The notes under the pieces were generated by a model. That model worked only from the letters and a program-made list of their open reading frames with translations, was not told the origin of the DNA and ran no database searches. Of a stretch of 64,000 nucleotides of DNA, positions 9,614 through 18,964 are shown piece after piece. Made by a program: the position numbers and the translations under genes. Source of the stretch: Zhouia spongiae (lineage in GTDB: Bacteria; Bacteroidota; Bacteroidia; Flavobacteriales; Flavobacteriaceae); NCBI RefSeq assembly GCF_022760175.1, contig NZ_CP094326.1, positions 2,902,804 to 2,966,803 on the forward strand. The letters are read 5' to 3'. Position 1 is the first letter of the stretch. Every line of letters starts with the position of its first letter.

Positions 9614-10317
9614 GTTATATAGTGTGTTTGTTTTATGTGATACTGAAGTATCTGAATTTCAGGTAACTATTTTGAAGATACAAAAAAACAGGGAAATGGG
9701 TAAGGATGTTCTTTGTGGCTCTACTAACATACTTATTGCGTAAAAGTGAATTTGTTTGTTAAAGAAAAGCTATGAGATTCTGGGATGTCATTTTTGAAGT
9801 GAAACGGTTAAGCTATTAACTAAGTGTGATTTAAAACGTTTTACCCGATCATTCATAAATGTTGTATTTATGCAAAAATTGTGGTTATTGTATACCGGAA
9901 TACAACAATAATTTATAGGACTGCCGAATTATGACTTGAAGACTTTTGCTTTAACGAACTTTTGTTTATAACCTTATTAAAATCGAACGCTAATTTAAAA
10001 TAACATCATTTTTGGGAATTTTAGAGGTTGTTTTGTAAATTGTAGTTCTTCATGCAAAAAACAGGATTATTAGTATTTAATAGGCCAGGTTCGCTTCAAA
10101 ATAACATCAAAAAGTCCGTTTAAGTCCGCTCAAGTCCGTTGCTCCGATATAGATACTCCCACTTCATACATTCCCTTGCCATACATTGGTTGGCCTGGAG
10201 TCTATCCGTGGGAAATATTTCCTAATCAACCTCAAAAGTCTGTATTCAAAGTCTAATTGTTATTGTTGTTGACGGAGAGGTATATATAAAGAGGTTTTTT
10301 GTAGGATTTAATAAGAA
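9614..10317. other. 704-bp non-coding gap between porP/sprF and cbpA
   Basis: No credible gene found on either strand. It must hold the promoter of cbpA-cbpM (minus strand) and the 3' end of the porP/sprF transcript. A three-unit 10-bp tandem repeat lies at 10112-10141. The 12-mer AAAATAACATCA occurs twice, about 100 bp apart (near 9998 and 10099). I see no convincing intrinsic terminator. Confidence 0.6.
10112..10141. repeat. Tandem repeat, three 10-bp units (AAGTCCGYTN)
   Basis: Units AAGTCCGTTT, AAGTCCGCTC and AAGTCCGTTG follow one another directly. The 7-base core AAGTCCG is invariant. The array sits in a gene-free stretch and is not part of any open frame I would accept. Confidence 0.85.
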
Positions 10318-11229
10318 TTAAGAATGGTTAAATGTATAAGAAACCACCAGTCCATGGCTATTCCCCAGTAAGGAATCTTTAAAGCCTAGGTTGTAATAAT
10401 ATACAAATTTTAGACCTTTTAATGCGTAGATACCACCCAGAAAATTCACCGATGAACTGCTACGGTAACCGGCACCAACTTCAACTTTATTTTTAAAGTT
10501 GGCAGCCAGATTAATATCGAGTTGCATGGGTGCTCCTTCTTCATATTTTAAGAAAGCACTTGGTTTAATCATAATTTCTTCAAATTGATTTGTGAAAAAC
10601 CTATAGCCAAAATAACCATAAACCGGATTGGAAAGATTGAGGTCGTTTCTGGAGGCCAACCGATCGCCTAGAATATTTGGTGCTGAAACACCTGCATAGA
10701 AACTGGCACAGTTGTATAAGACTCCAACACCAACGGCAGGGATGGTAGCGTTGACATTTTCTGAAAATGCAGGATCACTGATGATCCCTAAATCCAATAG
10801 ATCTTCATTAAGCTGGTGTACACCGGCAGTGAGCCCAAACGATAATACATTCTGATCGTAAATTTGCCAATAAGGGCGATCACTTTTAAAATCGAAGAAT
10901 ATCTTATACGAATAGGCTACATAGGCACTTGTATTGGTCGTTACCCCTATTTTGTCACGTAATATGGCACCACCTAAGCCCATTTTCCCTTCAGATAGAG
11001 GAGAGTGGAAACTAAAAGCCAGGCTTTTCGGACTCCCTTCTACATTATTCAAATATCCATAGTTGCTAAAAGTAGCTTCTGAACCAGATGCCATTCCGGT
11101 ATATGCCGAATTAATAATAAACGGATTATAATTATATTCAGGAAACAATGATGTTTGTTGTGCCCTGCTGTTATTTTGAAATAGAGCAATTAAAAAAAAT
11201 GCTGAAATATAGATTTGTATGCTTTTCAT
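10318..11229 (-). CDS. PorP/SprF-family type IX secretion system membrane protein
   Basis: Outer-membrane beta-barrel of the PorP/SprF family, needed for secretion or surface attachment of particular type IX substrates. Signal peptide residues 1-23 (cleavage after SRA), then the family opening QQTSLFPEYNYNPFIINSAYTGM and repeated amphipathic strands to residue 303. Length is normal (about 300). It lies 73 bp downstream of, and on the same strand as, the giant protein with a type B C-terminal domain. Pairing of a sprF-like gene with one type B substrate is a recurrent arrangement in flavobacteria, so this protein probably serves that substrate. Confidence 0.93.
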   Translation of the reverse strand: MKSIQIYISAFFLIALFQNNSRAQQTSLFPEYNYNPFIINSAYTGMASGSEATFSNYGYLNNVEGSPKSLAFSFHSPLSEGKMGLGGAILRDKIGVTTNTSAYVAYSYKIFFDFKSDRPYWQIYDQNVLSFGLTAGVHQLNEDLLDLGIISDPAFSENVNATIPAVGVGVLYNCASFYAGVSAPNILGDRLASRNDLNLSNPVYGYFGYRFFTNQFEEIMIKPSAFLKYEEGAPMQLDINLAANFKNKVEVGAGYRSSSSVNFLGGIYALKGLKFVYYYNLGFKDSLLGNSHGLVVSYTFNHS

Positions 11230-11302
11230 CTGTTTATTCTTCGGTTTTTTAATTGGTCAGATGGGATTCACCATTAATTTTATTGTGGAGGCTCATTTCT
11301 CC

Positions 11303-14300
11303 TTATCGTTTTATAACCAGGAACCCTTTCGTATTTGTTGCGATATTTCCATTTGAGACCTGTATCTGAAAGAAATAGGTTCCGGCAGGAAGTTTTCCAC
11401 CACCGATTTTAGTATGCTTATTAGCTACACCGGTGAAAATATTTGCCCGGTTATCGTATCTGTCAGTTTGAAAGACAAGATCTCCCCATCGGTTATATAC
11501 GGAAACTTTGTTGTCCGGATAATTTTCAATACCCTTGATCTCCCAGAAATCGTTGATACCATCTCCGTTTGGTGAAAAACCATATTTGGTTTTGATTGAA
11601 CTATCCATTTCTGTAGCAAAGCTGATACCTGTACATCCTGTGGCGTTTCCAAAGGCATTGTATGGAATTACCGAGACATGGATTGTTGTATTTTCCGGAA
11701 GCTCGTCTGCAAGGCTGTAACTGGTAGTTGTTACGGATTCGTTGTTAACGATATCGTTCCCGCCTGGATTGGTTCCGATAGTAATATAATATCCGTCTGC
11801 ATGGGCTACAGCATCCCAGGTGATGTTAGTATTGATACTGACGTCGGTTGCTCCGTTTGCCGGACTTATGATTGTAGCACAGTCAGGAATAACTGCAACG
11901 GCTTCTGTGGTGAAACTAATCTCACCACAGCCCGTTGCTAGGCCCCCCAGCCCATATGGTAATAGAGACACATAAACAGTTGAATTCTCAGGTAAGTTTA
12001 TGGTCGGCTTATATGTTGTAGCCGTTACCGCTTCGTTGTTAACGATATCTGTTCCACCCGGATTGGTTCCGATAGTAATATAATATCCGTCTGCATCGGC
12101 TACAGCATCCCAGCTAATATCGGTACTGATACTGACGTCGGTTGTTCCATTAACAGGACTTATAATAGATGTACAATCAGGAGCCGTGGCTGTAGTTTCC
12201 GTAGTAAAACTAATCTCAGAACAACCAATAGCACTTCCTGTGGAATTATATGGAATTACCGAGACATAAATTGTTGTGTTCTCTGGTAAATTACTAGCTA
12301 AAGTATAGCTCGTTCCTACTACTGATTCGTTGTTCACAATATCGGTTCCGCCTGAAGTAGTTCCGATTGATATATAATATCCATCGGCATCAGAAACAGT
12401 GTTCCAACTAATTCCTGTACTAACACTAACATTCGTTGCTCCATTACTTGGAACTGTAATTGTGGTACAATTCGGTGCGGTTGGTACTATTTCCGTAGTA
12501 AAGCTAATTTCAGAACATCCTGTGGCACTTCCTGTGGAATTATATGGAATTACCGAGACATGGATTGTTGTATTTTCCGGAAAATCGTTAGTAGGTGCAT
12601 AGCTCGTTCCTACTACTGATTCGTTGTTAACGATATCTGTTCCACCGGGATTGGTTCCGATAGTAATATAATATCCGTCTGCATGGGCAACAGCATCCCA
12701 GCTAATATCGGTACTGATACTGATGTCGGTTGCTCCATTAGCAGGACTTATGATGGATGTACAATCAGGAGCAGTGGCTATAGTTTCCGTAGTAAAACTA
12801 ATTTCCGAACATCCTGTGGCACTTCCTGTGGAATTATATGGAATTACCGAGACATAAATTGTTGTGTTCTCTGGTAAATCACTAGCTAAAGTATAGCTCG
12901 TTCCTACTACTGATTCGTTGTTCACAATATCGGTTCCACCTGAAGTAGTTCCGATTGATATATAATACCCATCGGCATCAGAAACAGTGTTCCAACTAAT
13001 TCCTGTACTAACACTAACATTCGTTGCTCCATTACTTGGAACTGTAATTGTGGTACAACTCGGTGCGGTTGGTACTATTTCCGTAGTAAAGCTAATTTCA
13101 GAACATCCTGTAGCACTTCCTGTGGAATTATATGGAATTACCGAGACATAAATTGTTGTGTTCTCTGGTAAATCACTAGCTAAAGTATAGCTCGTTCCTA
13201 CTACTGATTCGTTGTTCACAATATCGGTTCCACCTGAAGTTGTTCCGATTGATATATAATACCCATCGGCATCAGAAACAGTATTCCAAGTAATATTTGT
13301 ATCCACTGCTACATTAGTTCCTCCATCACTTGGAACTGTAATTGTGGTACAATTCGGTGCGGTTGGTACTATTTCCGTAGTAAAACTAATTTCCGAACAG
13401 CCAATAGCACTTCCTGTGGAATTATATGGAATTACGGAGACATGGATTGTTGTATTTTCCGGAAGCTCGTCTGCAAGGCTGTAACTGGTAGTTGTTACCG
13501 CTTCGTTGTTAACGATATCGTTCCCGCCGGGATTAGTTCCGATAGAAATATAGTATCCGTCTGCATGGGCAACAGCATCCCAGGTGATGTTAGTATTGAT
13601 ACTGACGTCGGTTGTTCCATTAGCAGGACTTATAATGGATGTACAGCTTGGGACATTAATAGGTGCTGTCCCTGTAACAAAGCTTTCTTCTGAACAGCCA
13701 ATAGCATCTCCTTCATTATTGTATGGAATTATTCGAACATAATATCTTCTGTTTTCTTGTAAGTCTTGAGTGAAACTATAAGTTGTTATGTTTCCTACAT
13801 CAATACTGTTCACAACCTCTATACCTCCTTGAGTAGTTCCCACACTTATTAAATATCCTGTAGCATCGGCAACCATATTCCAAGAAAGGTTGGTGTCTAC
13901 CGGAACATTGGTTGCTCCGTTTATTGGATTCACTAAGCTTGTACAAGTAGGTGGCACTGGAATAAACTCTGTTTTAAAAGATTCTTCTCCACAATTTATT
14001 GCTTCTCCTTCATCGTTATAAGGAGTTATAGTTACAAAAACATCGGTATCTTCTGGTAAATCTGCTGATAAACTATATGTTGTATTATTGCCAACATCAA
14101 CATGATTAAGAATATCTGTTCCTCCTGAAGTAGTTCCCACTGTAAGTCTGTACCCATCTGCATTACTTATAACATTCCATTCTAAATTTGTACTTACAGA
14201 TATATCTGTAGCACCAGCAAGTGGTAAGGTTAAGTTGGTACAATCTGGTACTGTTGATGGAGTTGTAGACACCGTAAAGCTTTCTTCTGTACAAGGTCCT

Positions 14301-17300
14301 ACCGCATCTCCGTTTTCGTTTGAAGGTACAATAGTAACATAAACTGTTTCTCCTCCTGAAAAATCTGTAGCAAATTCATAAGTGGTGGCATTTACAACAG
14401 TTTCGTTTATTATGGTTCCTGAAGGTTCAATTCTAATTGTTAAAGCATATTCACGTGCATACAAAACAGATTCCCAAGTTAAATTGGTATTTACAGGAAC
14501 ATCTGTTGCTCCATTTAAAGGCGCTATTAACTGTGTACATTCTGGAATAGGACAATCTAAGACATCACCTGTAAAAGACCATCCAAAATTATCCATCATT
14601 GATTGCCTTTCCTCTACAGCATCACAATAGGGAAGAGTGTTAGCTCCTAGATTTATTCCAGGTGTTAGTGTTTGTTCAGACCATGCAATAAGCGTATTGT
14701 CGTAATTTACTCTAGTAAGAGCTGTATTATCTAGCATGTTCTGCATGTTAGTTACACCACTAATATTCCAATCACCTAAATCTTGATTAAAAGCTGTAGC
14801 GTTATTAAACATAGCGTTCATCGATACCGTATTTAATAACCATTGGTTTAAAGGTTGATTAAACAAACTTGCTCCTTGAAACATTCTATCCATGTTCGTT
14901 ACTGCTGTTGGCCTCCAATTATTCATTGGTTGATTAAAGTTTGTTGCACCATTAAACATATCTTGCATGGTGGTTACTCTCCTGATATTCCAACTTCCCA
15001 TAGCACCATCAAAGACTATTGCTGTTTGAAACATGCCTTGCATATTAGTTACCGATGCGACATTCCATGAATCTAACGGTCTATTAAAAGACGTTGCTCC
15101 TCGAAACATTTCTTGCATGGTAGTTACAAAAGATACATTCCAATTATTAATATCTTGATTAAATGCAGACGCTCCATGAAACATTTCAGCCATCGTTTGT
15201 GCTTCGCCTGTATTCCAATTCCCTAAGGGTTGGTTAAATATTTCTGCATTTTTAAACATGGCTTCAAAGTTTGTTACCACAGAAACATTCCAGTTTTCCA
15301 ACGGACTATTAAAAGCAACAGCTTCTTCAAACATCGAAGGCATTAAGGTTACTGAACTTACATTCCAAGAATTTAATGGTTGGTTGAAAACTGTGGCTTC
15401 TTGAAACATCTGGCTCATATTAGCAACAGCACTTACATCCCAAGAGTTTAATGGCTGATTAAATGCTTCTGCTCTTCGGAACATACCTGACATATTAACT
15501 ACTGAGTTTACATCCCAAGAATTTAACGGTTGGTTAAACATTTGAGCATTGTAAAACATTAAACTCATGTCCGTTACATTGGTTACATTCCAACTATTTA
15601 TAGTTTGATTAAAGTCGCTAGCACTCTGAAACATGCTCTGCATGTTGGTTACTGAAGATACATTCCAATTACTTAGGGCTTGATTAAAAGAAGAAGCGCC
15701 TTCAAACATTGAAGTCATGTTTGTAACAGCACCTACATTCCATGAGTTTAAAGGTTGATTAAAATCAACACATCTCTGGAACATTTCAGACATATCTGTA
15801 ACATTACTTACATTCCAATTATCAATATTTTGGTTAAAAGCCATGTTTGAAATAAAACCATTAAACATTTCAGACATATTAGTAACATTACTTACATCCC
15901 AATTATTAAGTGGTTCATTAAATGCTTCTGCTCTTTCAAACATTCTGCTCATATCGGTAACACTGCTGACATCCCAGTTATTAAGTGGTTGATCAAATAC
16001 TTCTGCACTCTGAAACATTCTGCTCATATCGGTAACACTTCCTGTGTCCCAGCCTCCTATATTTTGATTAAACTCTGATGTCCTTGCAAACATAAAGTTC
16101 ATATTAGTTACATTACTTACATCCCAATTATCAAGCGGTTGATTAAAAATTGATGCTGCACCAAACATACCGTACATATTGGTTACATTGCTTACATCCC
16201 AATTATTAATATTACCGTTAAAGTTTTTACAGGCAATAAACATTCTTCCCATATTAGTAACATTAGTAAGGTTAGGAACATCTGTAGCATTATATTCCAT
16301 ATTTTCACATCCAGAAAATGCTCCTTCCATACTTTGCCAAACTTGGGTACCCCATTGATCTATTGAAAGTAGTTTGTATGAATCCCCGGAAGATTCTTCA
16401 TGTTTTGGTGCTGGAAATGTACCAATTATACTTACGGTATAAACACCGGGTACTAAATAAGTATGGGTTATATCTTCTGTAACATTATTATTATATTGTC
16501 CATCTCCCCAATCTATAGAGTAATTATAAGTTTGGCCTGCTTTTGTTTCTATTTCTAGCTGATTAGGTCCAGAAGTAGTTCCATAAGATCTTTGAAGCGT
16601 CGTATCATAGGTAAGTTTAAAAGTGTCTGGGCTATTTACCCAACTTGCAACAACTGTAAAACTAATTTCTTGGCAACCTGTTGCTGGTCCTTCAGCGTTA
16701 TACGGAACAACGGTTACATATACAGTATCGCCCGGAATAAATTCATTAGTAAAATCTACTCCTACAACATTTCCTACATCTTCATTATTATATATAACTT
16801 GTGAAGTCGCTCCATTTTCTCTTCGTACACTAATTCTGTATCCGGTAGCATTAGGAGCTGGATTCCAACGAATATCACTGTTTGCAGGCACATTGGTGTC
16901 ACCTGCTTGTGGCATTGTTATTTGAGTACACAATACATAAGAACAGTTTACAATGTCTCCTGATATAGTCCAACCATTATTATCAATTAAATTTTGTCTT
17001 TGGCTTAAAGCATCACAATAATTAAGATTCGTCGCCCCTAAATTAACATTATTTTGAACTGCTTGAGCGCTCCAAGCTATAAGGATGTTGTCATAGTTTT
17101 CTTGAGAAATACCACTATTTGACAACATATTTGTCATATTTGTTACTCCGGATATATCCCAGGTTCCGATATTTTGGTTAAAAGCGCTCGCTTGATTAAA
17201 CATATTAGACATATTATTTCCTGATGCAATTACCCAAGTACTTATGTCCTGATTGAAAAGAAGCGCCCTGTCAAACATGTTTTGAAAGTTGACAGCATTA

Positions 17301-18709
17301 CTCACATTCCAATTATTTAAAGGCTGATTAAAAGCTTGTGTTTGTTGAAACATACTGCGCATGTTTGTAACACTACCTACATTCCATGAGCTCAAAGGCT
17401 GATCGAAGACTTCTGTTTCCTGAAACATACTTTCCATATTCGTAACATTACTGACATTCCACGAACTGATGTCTTGATTAAACTCCGTAGCCTCTTCAAA
17501 CATACTCTCCATATTAATAACATTACTCACGTTCCATGAACTGATATCTTGATTAAATGCTGAGTTTTCTCTAAACATGAAACTCATATCAGTAACACTG
17601 CTTACGTTCCAGCTGTTTAGAGGTTGATTGAATACAGCATCCCATGCCCATCCATCAAACATGCTAGACATATTTGTAACATTACTTACATCCCAATTAT
17701 TTAAAGGCTGATTAAAGGTTCTGTTTCTAAAAAACAGTTTTGACATATCAATAACATTACTAACATTCCACGAATTTATAGGTTGGTTGAATTTAGATTG
17801 ACTAAACATTCCCATCATTGTTGTAACATTACTTACATCCCAATTATTAATTGAGTTGTTAAAACCTGACCCTTGAAATGTACTAGTCATATCGGTAACA
17901 TTACTTACATCCCAATTATTCATAGGTTGATTATAATTATTGGTATACCTGAATGCGCCATTCATATTGGTTACATTGGAGGTATTCCAATTATTAATAT
18001 TTTGATTAAAACTTGATGCTTCAGACAAAAAGTATTGTAGGGTAGTAACTGATGAAGTGTTCCAGTTATCTAACGGTTCGTTGAAAATTATCGCATGATG
18101 AAACGTATATGACATATCAGTAATTCCGATAGTATTCCATTGATCTAATGGTCTATTAAAGACTTCACAATTCATAAATAACCCTGATATATTAGTTATA
18201 GTACTCACATCCCAATCGTTCATAATACCATTAAACAATGAACAATCTCTAAAAGCATTTTGTAGGCTAGTAACTTGACTTAAATCTGGTGGAGTAATAG
18301 CATCAAAATTTATGTTTTCACATCCGTAGAATGCATTTTCCATACTTTGCCATTGAATAGTACCCCAAGACAATATTTCAATAATTTTATTGACATCTCC
18401 TGCATTGTTAAAGTAGATTGCAGGAAACGTACCATCTATTTTAACAGTATAAGTTCCTTGTGAAGCATAGGTATGGGTAATGTCTCCTGTTACATTTGAA
18501 TCTATATTCCCATCGCCCCAATCAACAGTATAAGAATAAGTGTATGCAGGATTGGTTGGTATAGTTATTTCATTAACAGCAGAAGAACCGCTACTTATGT
18601 TTGTTGTGTTCCATAATGTAGTAAATGATTGTGAAGATAATTGACCACTAAAAACAAAAAAAAGAAAAGTAAAACAGTTCTTTATAAATTTACTAGTTGA
18701 TTCGCTCAT
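11303..18709 (-). CDS. Giant BspA-like / Fn3-repeat surface protein with type IX secretion type B C-terminal domain
   Basis: A 2,468-residue secreted protein, probably an adhesin on the cell surface. Order: signal peptide 1-27; PKD-like domain about 30-95 (YTVDWGDGN, ITHTYASQGTYTVKI); BspA/DUF285 solenoid about 120-535 with 15 units of the form FNQPLNNWDVSNVTNMSSMF; one Fn3-like domain about 590-690; a second PKD-like domain about 690-780; second solenoid about 800-1332 with 20 units; ten Fn3-like repeats 1389-2372; and a C-terminal domain 2373-2468 (GFSPNGDGINDFWEIKGIENY, VYNRWGDLVF, PAGTYFFQI), the gliding-motility-associated type B sorting domain. Each solenoid is followed by a conserved cap (YDNxLIAWS, YCDA). 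PKD-solenoid-Fn3 occurs twice, which implies internal duplication. It is followed by porP/sprF. Confidence 0.95.
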   Translation of the reverse strand: MSESTSKFIKNCFTFLFFVFSGQLSSQSFTTLWNTTNISSGSSAVNEITIPTNPAYTYSYTVDWGDGNIDSNVTGDITHTYASQGTYTVKIDGTFPAIYFNNAGDVNKIIEILSWGTIQWQSMENAFYGCENINFDAITPPDLSQVTSLQNAFRDCSLFNGIMNDWDVSTITNISGLFMNCEVFNRPLDQWNTIGITDMSYTFHHAIIFNEPLDNWNTSSVTTLQYFLSEASSFNQNINNWNTSNVTNMNGAFRYTNNYNQPMNNWDVSNVTDMTSTFQGSGFNNSINNWDVSNVTTMMGMFSQSKFNQPINSWNVSNVIDMSKLFFRNRTFNQPLNNWDVSNVTNMSSMFDGWAWDAVFNQPLNSWNVSSVTDMSFMFRENSAFNQDISSWNVSNVINMESMFEEATEFNQDISSWNVSNVTNMESMFQETEVFDQPLSSWNVGSVTNMRSMFQQTQAFNQPLNNWNVSNAVNFQNMFDRALLFNQDISTWVIASGNNMSNMFNQASAFNQNIGTWDISGVTNMTNMLSNSGISQENYDNILIAWSAQAVQNNVNLGATNLNYCDALSQRQNLIDNNGWTISGDIVNCSYVLCTQITMPQAGDTNVPANSDIRWNPAPNATGYRISVRRENGATSQVIYNNEDVGNVVGVDFTNEFIPGDTVYVTVVPYNAEGPATGCQEISFTVVASWVNSPDTFKLTYDTTLQRSYGTTSGPNQLEIETKAGQTYNYSIDWGDGQYNNNVTEDITHTYLVPGVYTVSIIGTFPAPKHEESSGDSYKLLSIDQWGTQVWQSMEGAFSGCENMEYNATDVPNLTNVTNMGRMFIACKNFNGNINNWDVSNVTNMYGMFGAASIFNQPLDNWDVSNVTNMNFMFARTSEFNQNIGGWDTGSVTDMSRMFQSAEVFDQPLNNWDVSSVTDMSRMFERAEAFNEPLNNWDVSNVTNMSEMFNGFISNMAFNQNIDNWNVSNVTDMSEMFQRCVDFNQPLNSWNVGAVTNMTSMFEGASSFNQALSNWNVSSVTNMQSMFQSASDFNQTINSWNVTNVTDMSLMFYNAQMFNQPLNSWDVNSVVNMSGMFRRAEAFNQPLNSWDVSAVANMSQMFQEATVFNQPLNSWNVSSVTLMPSMFEEAVAFNSPLENWNVSVVTNFEAMFKNAEIFNQPLGNWNTGEAQTMAEMFHGASAFNQDINNWNVSFVTTMQEMFRGATSFNRPLDSWNVASVTNMQGMFQTAIVFDGAMGSWNIRRVTTMQDMFNGATNFNQPMNNWRPTAVTNMDRMFQGASLFNQPLNQWLLNTVSMNAMFNNATAFNQDLGDWNISGVTNMQNMLDNTALTRVNYDNTLIAWSEQTLTPGINLGANTLPYCDAVEERQSMMDNFGWSFTGDVLDCPIPECTQLIAPLNGATDVPVNTNLTWESVLYAREYALTIRIEPSGTIINETVVNATTYEFATDFSGGETVYVTIVPSNENGDAVGPCTEESFTVSTTPSTVPDCTNLTLPLAGATDISVSTNLEWNVISNADGYRLTVGTTSGGTDILNHVDVGNNTTYSLSADLPEDTDVFVTITPYNDEGEAINCGEESFKTEFIPVPPTCTSLVNPINGATNVPVDTNLSWNMVADATGYLISVGTTQGGIEVVNSIDVGNITTYSFTQDLQENRRYYVRIIPYNNEGDAIGCSEESFVTGTAPINVPSCTSIISPANGTTDVSINTNITWDAVAHADGYYISIGTNPGGNDIVNNEAVTTTSYSLADELPENTTIHVSVIPYNSTGSAIGCSEISFTTEIVPTAPNCTTITVPSDGGTNVAVDTNITWNTVSDADGYYISIGTTSGGTDIVNNESVVGTSYTLASDLPENTTIYVSVIPYNSTGSATGCSEISFTTEIVPTAPSCTTITVPSNGATNVSVSTGISWNTVSDADGYYISIGTTSGGTDIVNNESVVGTSYTLASDLPENTTIYVSVIPYNSTGSATGCSEISFTTETIATAPDCTSIISPANGATDISISTDISWDAVAHADGYYITIGTNPGGTDIVNNESVVGTSYAPTNDFPENTTIHVSVIPYNSTGSATGCSEISFTTEIVPTAPNCTTITVPSNGATNVSVSTGISWNTVSDADGYYISIGTTSGGTDIVNNESVVGTSYTLASNLPENTTIYVSVIPYNSTGSAIGCSEISFTTETTATAPDCTSIISPVNGTTDVSISTDISWDAVADADGYYITIGTNPGGTDIVNNEAVTATTYKPTINLPENSTVYVSLLPYGLGGLATGCGEISFTTEAVAVIPDCATIISPANGATDVSINTNITWDAVAHADGYYITIGTNPGGNDIVNNESVTTTSYSLADELPENTTIHVSVIPYNAFGNATGCTGISFATEMDSSIKTKYGFSPNGDGINDFWEIKGIENYPDNKVSVYNRWGDLVFQTDRYDNRANIFTGVANKHTKIGGGKLPAGTYFFQIQVSNGNIATNTKGFLVIKR
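11594..13651 (-). repeat. Seven tandem 294-bp near-identical DNA repeats encoding Fn3-like domains
   Basis: Seven units of 98 codons (residues 1687-2372) with nearly identical nucleotide sequence. Core residues are ADGYYISIGTNPGG, DIVNNE, LPENTTI, VSVIPYNSTGSA and GCSEISFTTE. Two subtypes, one opening CTSIISPANG and the other CTTITVPSNG, are interleaved. That suggests amplification of larger blocks by unequal recombination. Three older, diverged units precede them (13652-14545). Each repeat has two cysteines likely to form a disulphide. Confidence 0.92.
14715..16310 (-). repeat. Second BspA-like solenoid array, 20 units
   Basis: About twenty 24-26 residue units, each marked by a tryptophan in a motif such as LNNWDVSNVTNMSRMF. 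The units are diverged in DNA, unlike the Fn3 array. The last units lose the motif gradually (NNWRPTAVTNM, NQWLLNTVSM). Confidence 0.88.
17105..18350 (-). repeat. First BspA-like solenoid array, 15 units
   Basis: Fifteen units of about 24-26 residues with the same W-[DN]-V-S-N-V-T-[ND]-M signature. The first units are less regular (MNDWDVSTITNISGLF, LDQWNTIGITDMSYTF). It follows the first PKD-like domain. Confidence 0.88.
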
Positions 18710-18964
18710 ACTTTTAATACAATTTTCTATGCTTTCTTTATGGTATCATTTTGATAAACAACTGCAAGAAAATAAGCAACGGTAAACTATTGCTTAAATG
18801 CTTTGTCAGCATTTATAGACATGATATTATCCCATTCAAGAAATCACTTTTTTGTATTCAATTTATGGTTGTTGCTCAATAGTAAATGGATATGTTACTT
18901 GTAATGGGTGGTGCAAGGTATAACTGTTAGCCATTTTAGGAGTATCATTCTAAAGAGTGGAACC

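Noticed and set aside
9652-9662. Palindrome CTGAATTTCAG upstream of cbpA
   Set aside because: Only five base pairs around one base in AT-rich DNA; too likely by chance to call an operator.
11594-14545. Regular direct repeats that might be taken for a CRISPR array
   Set aside because: Period is 294-300 bp, the units are in frame and encode Fn3-like domains; there are no unique spacers and no cas genes.
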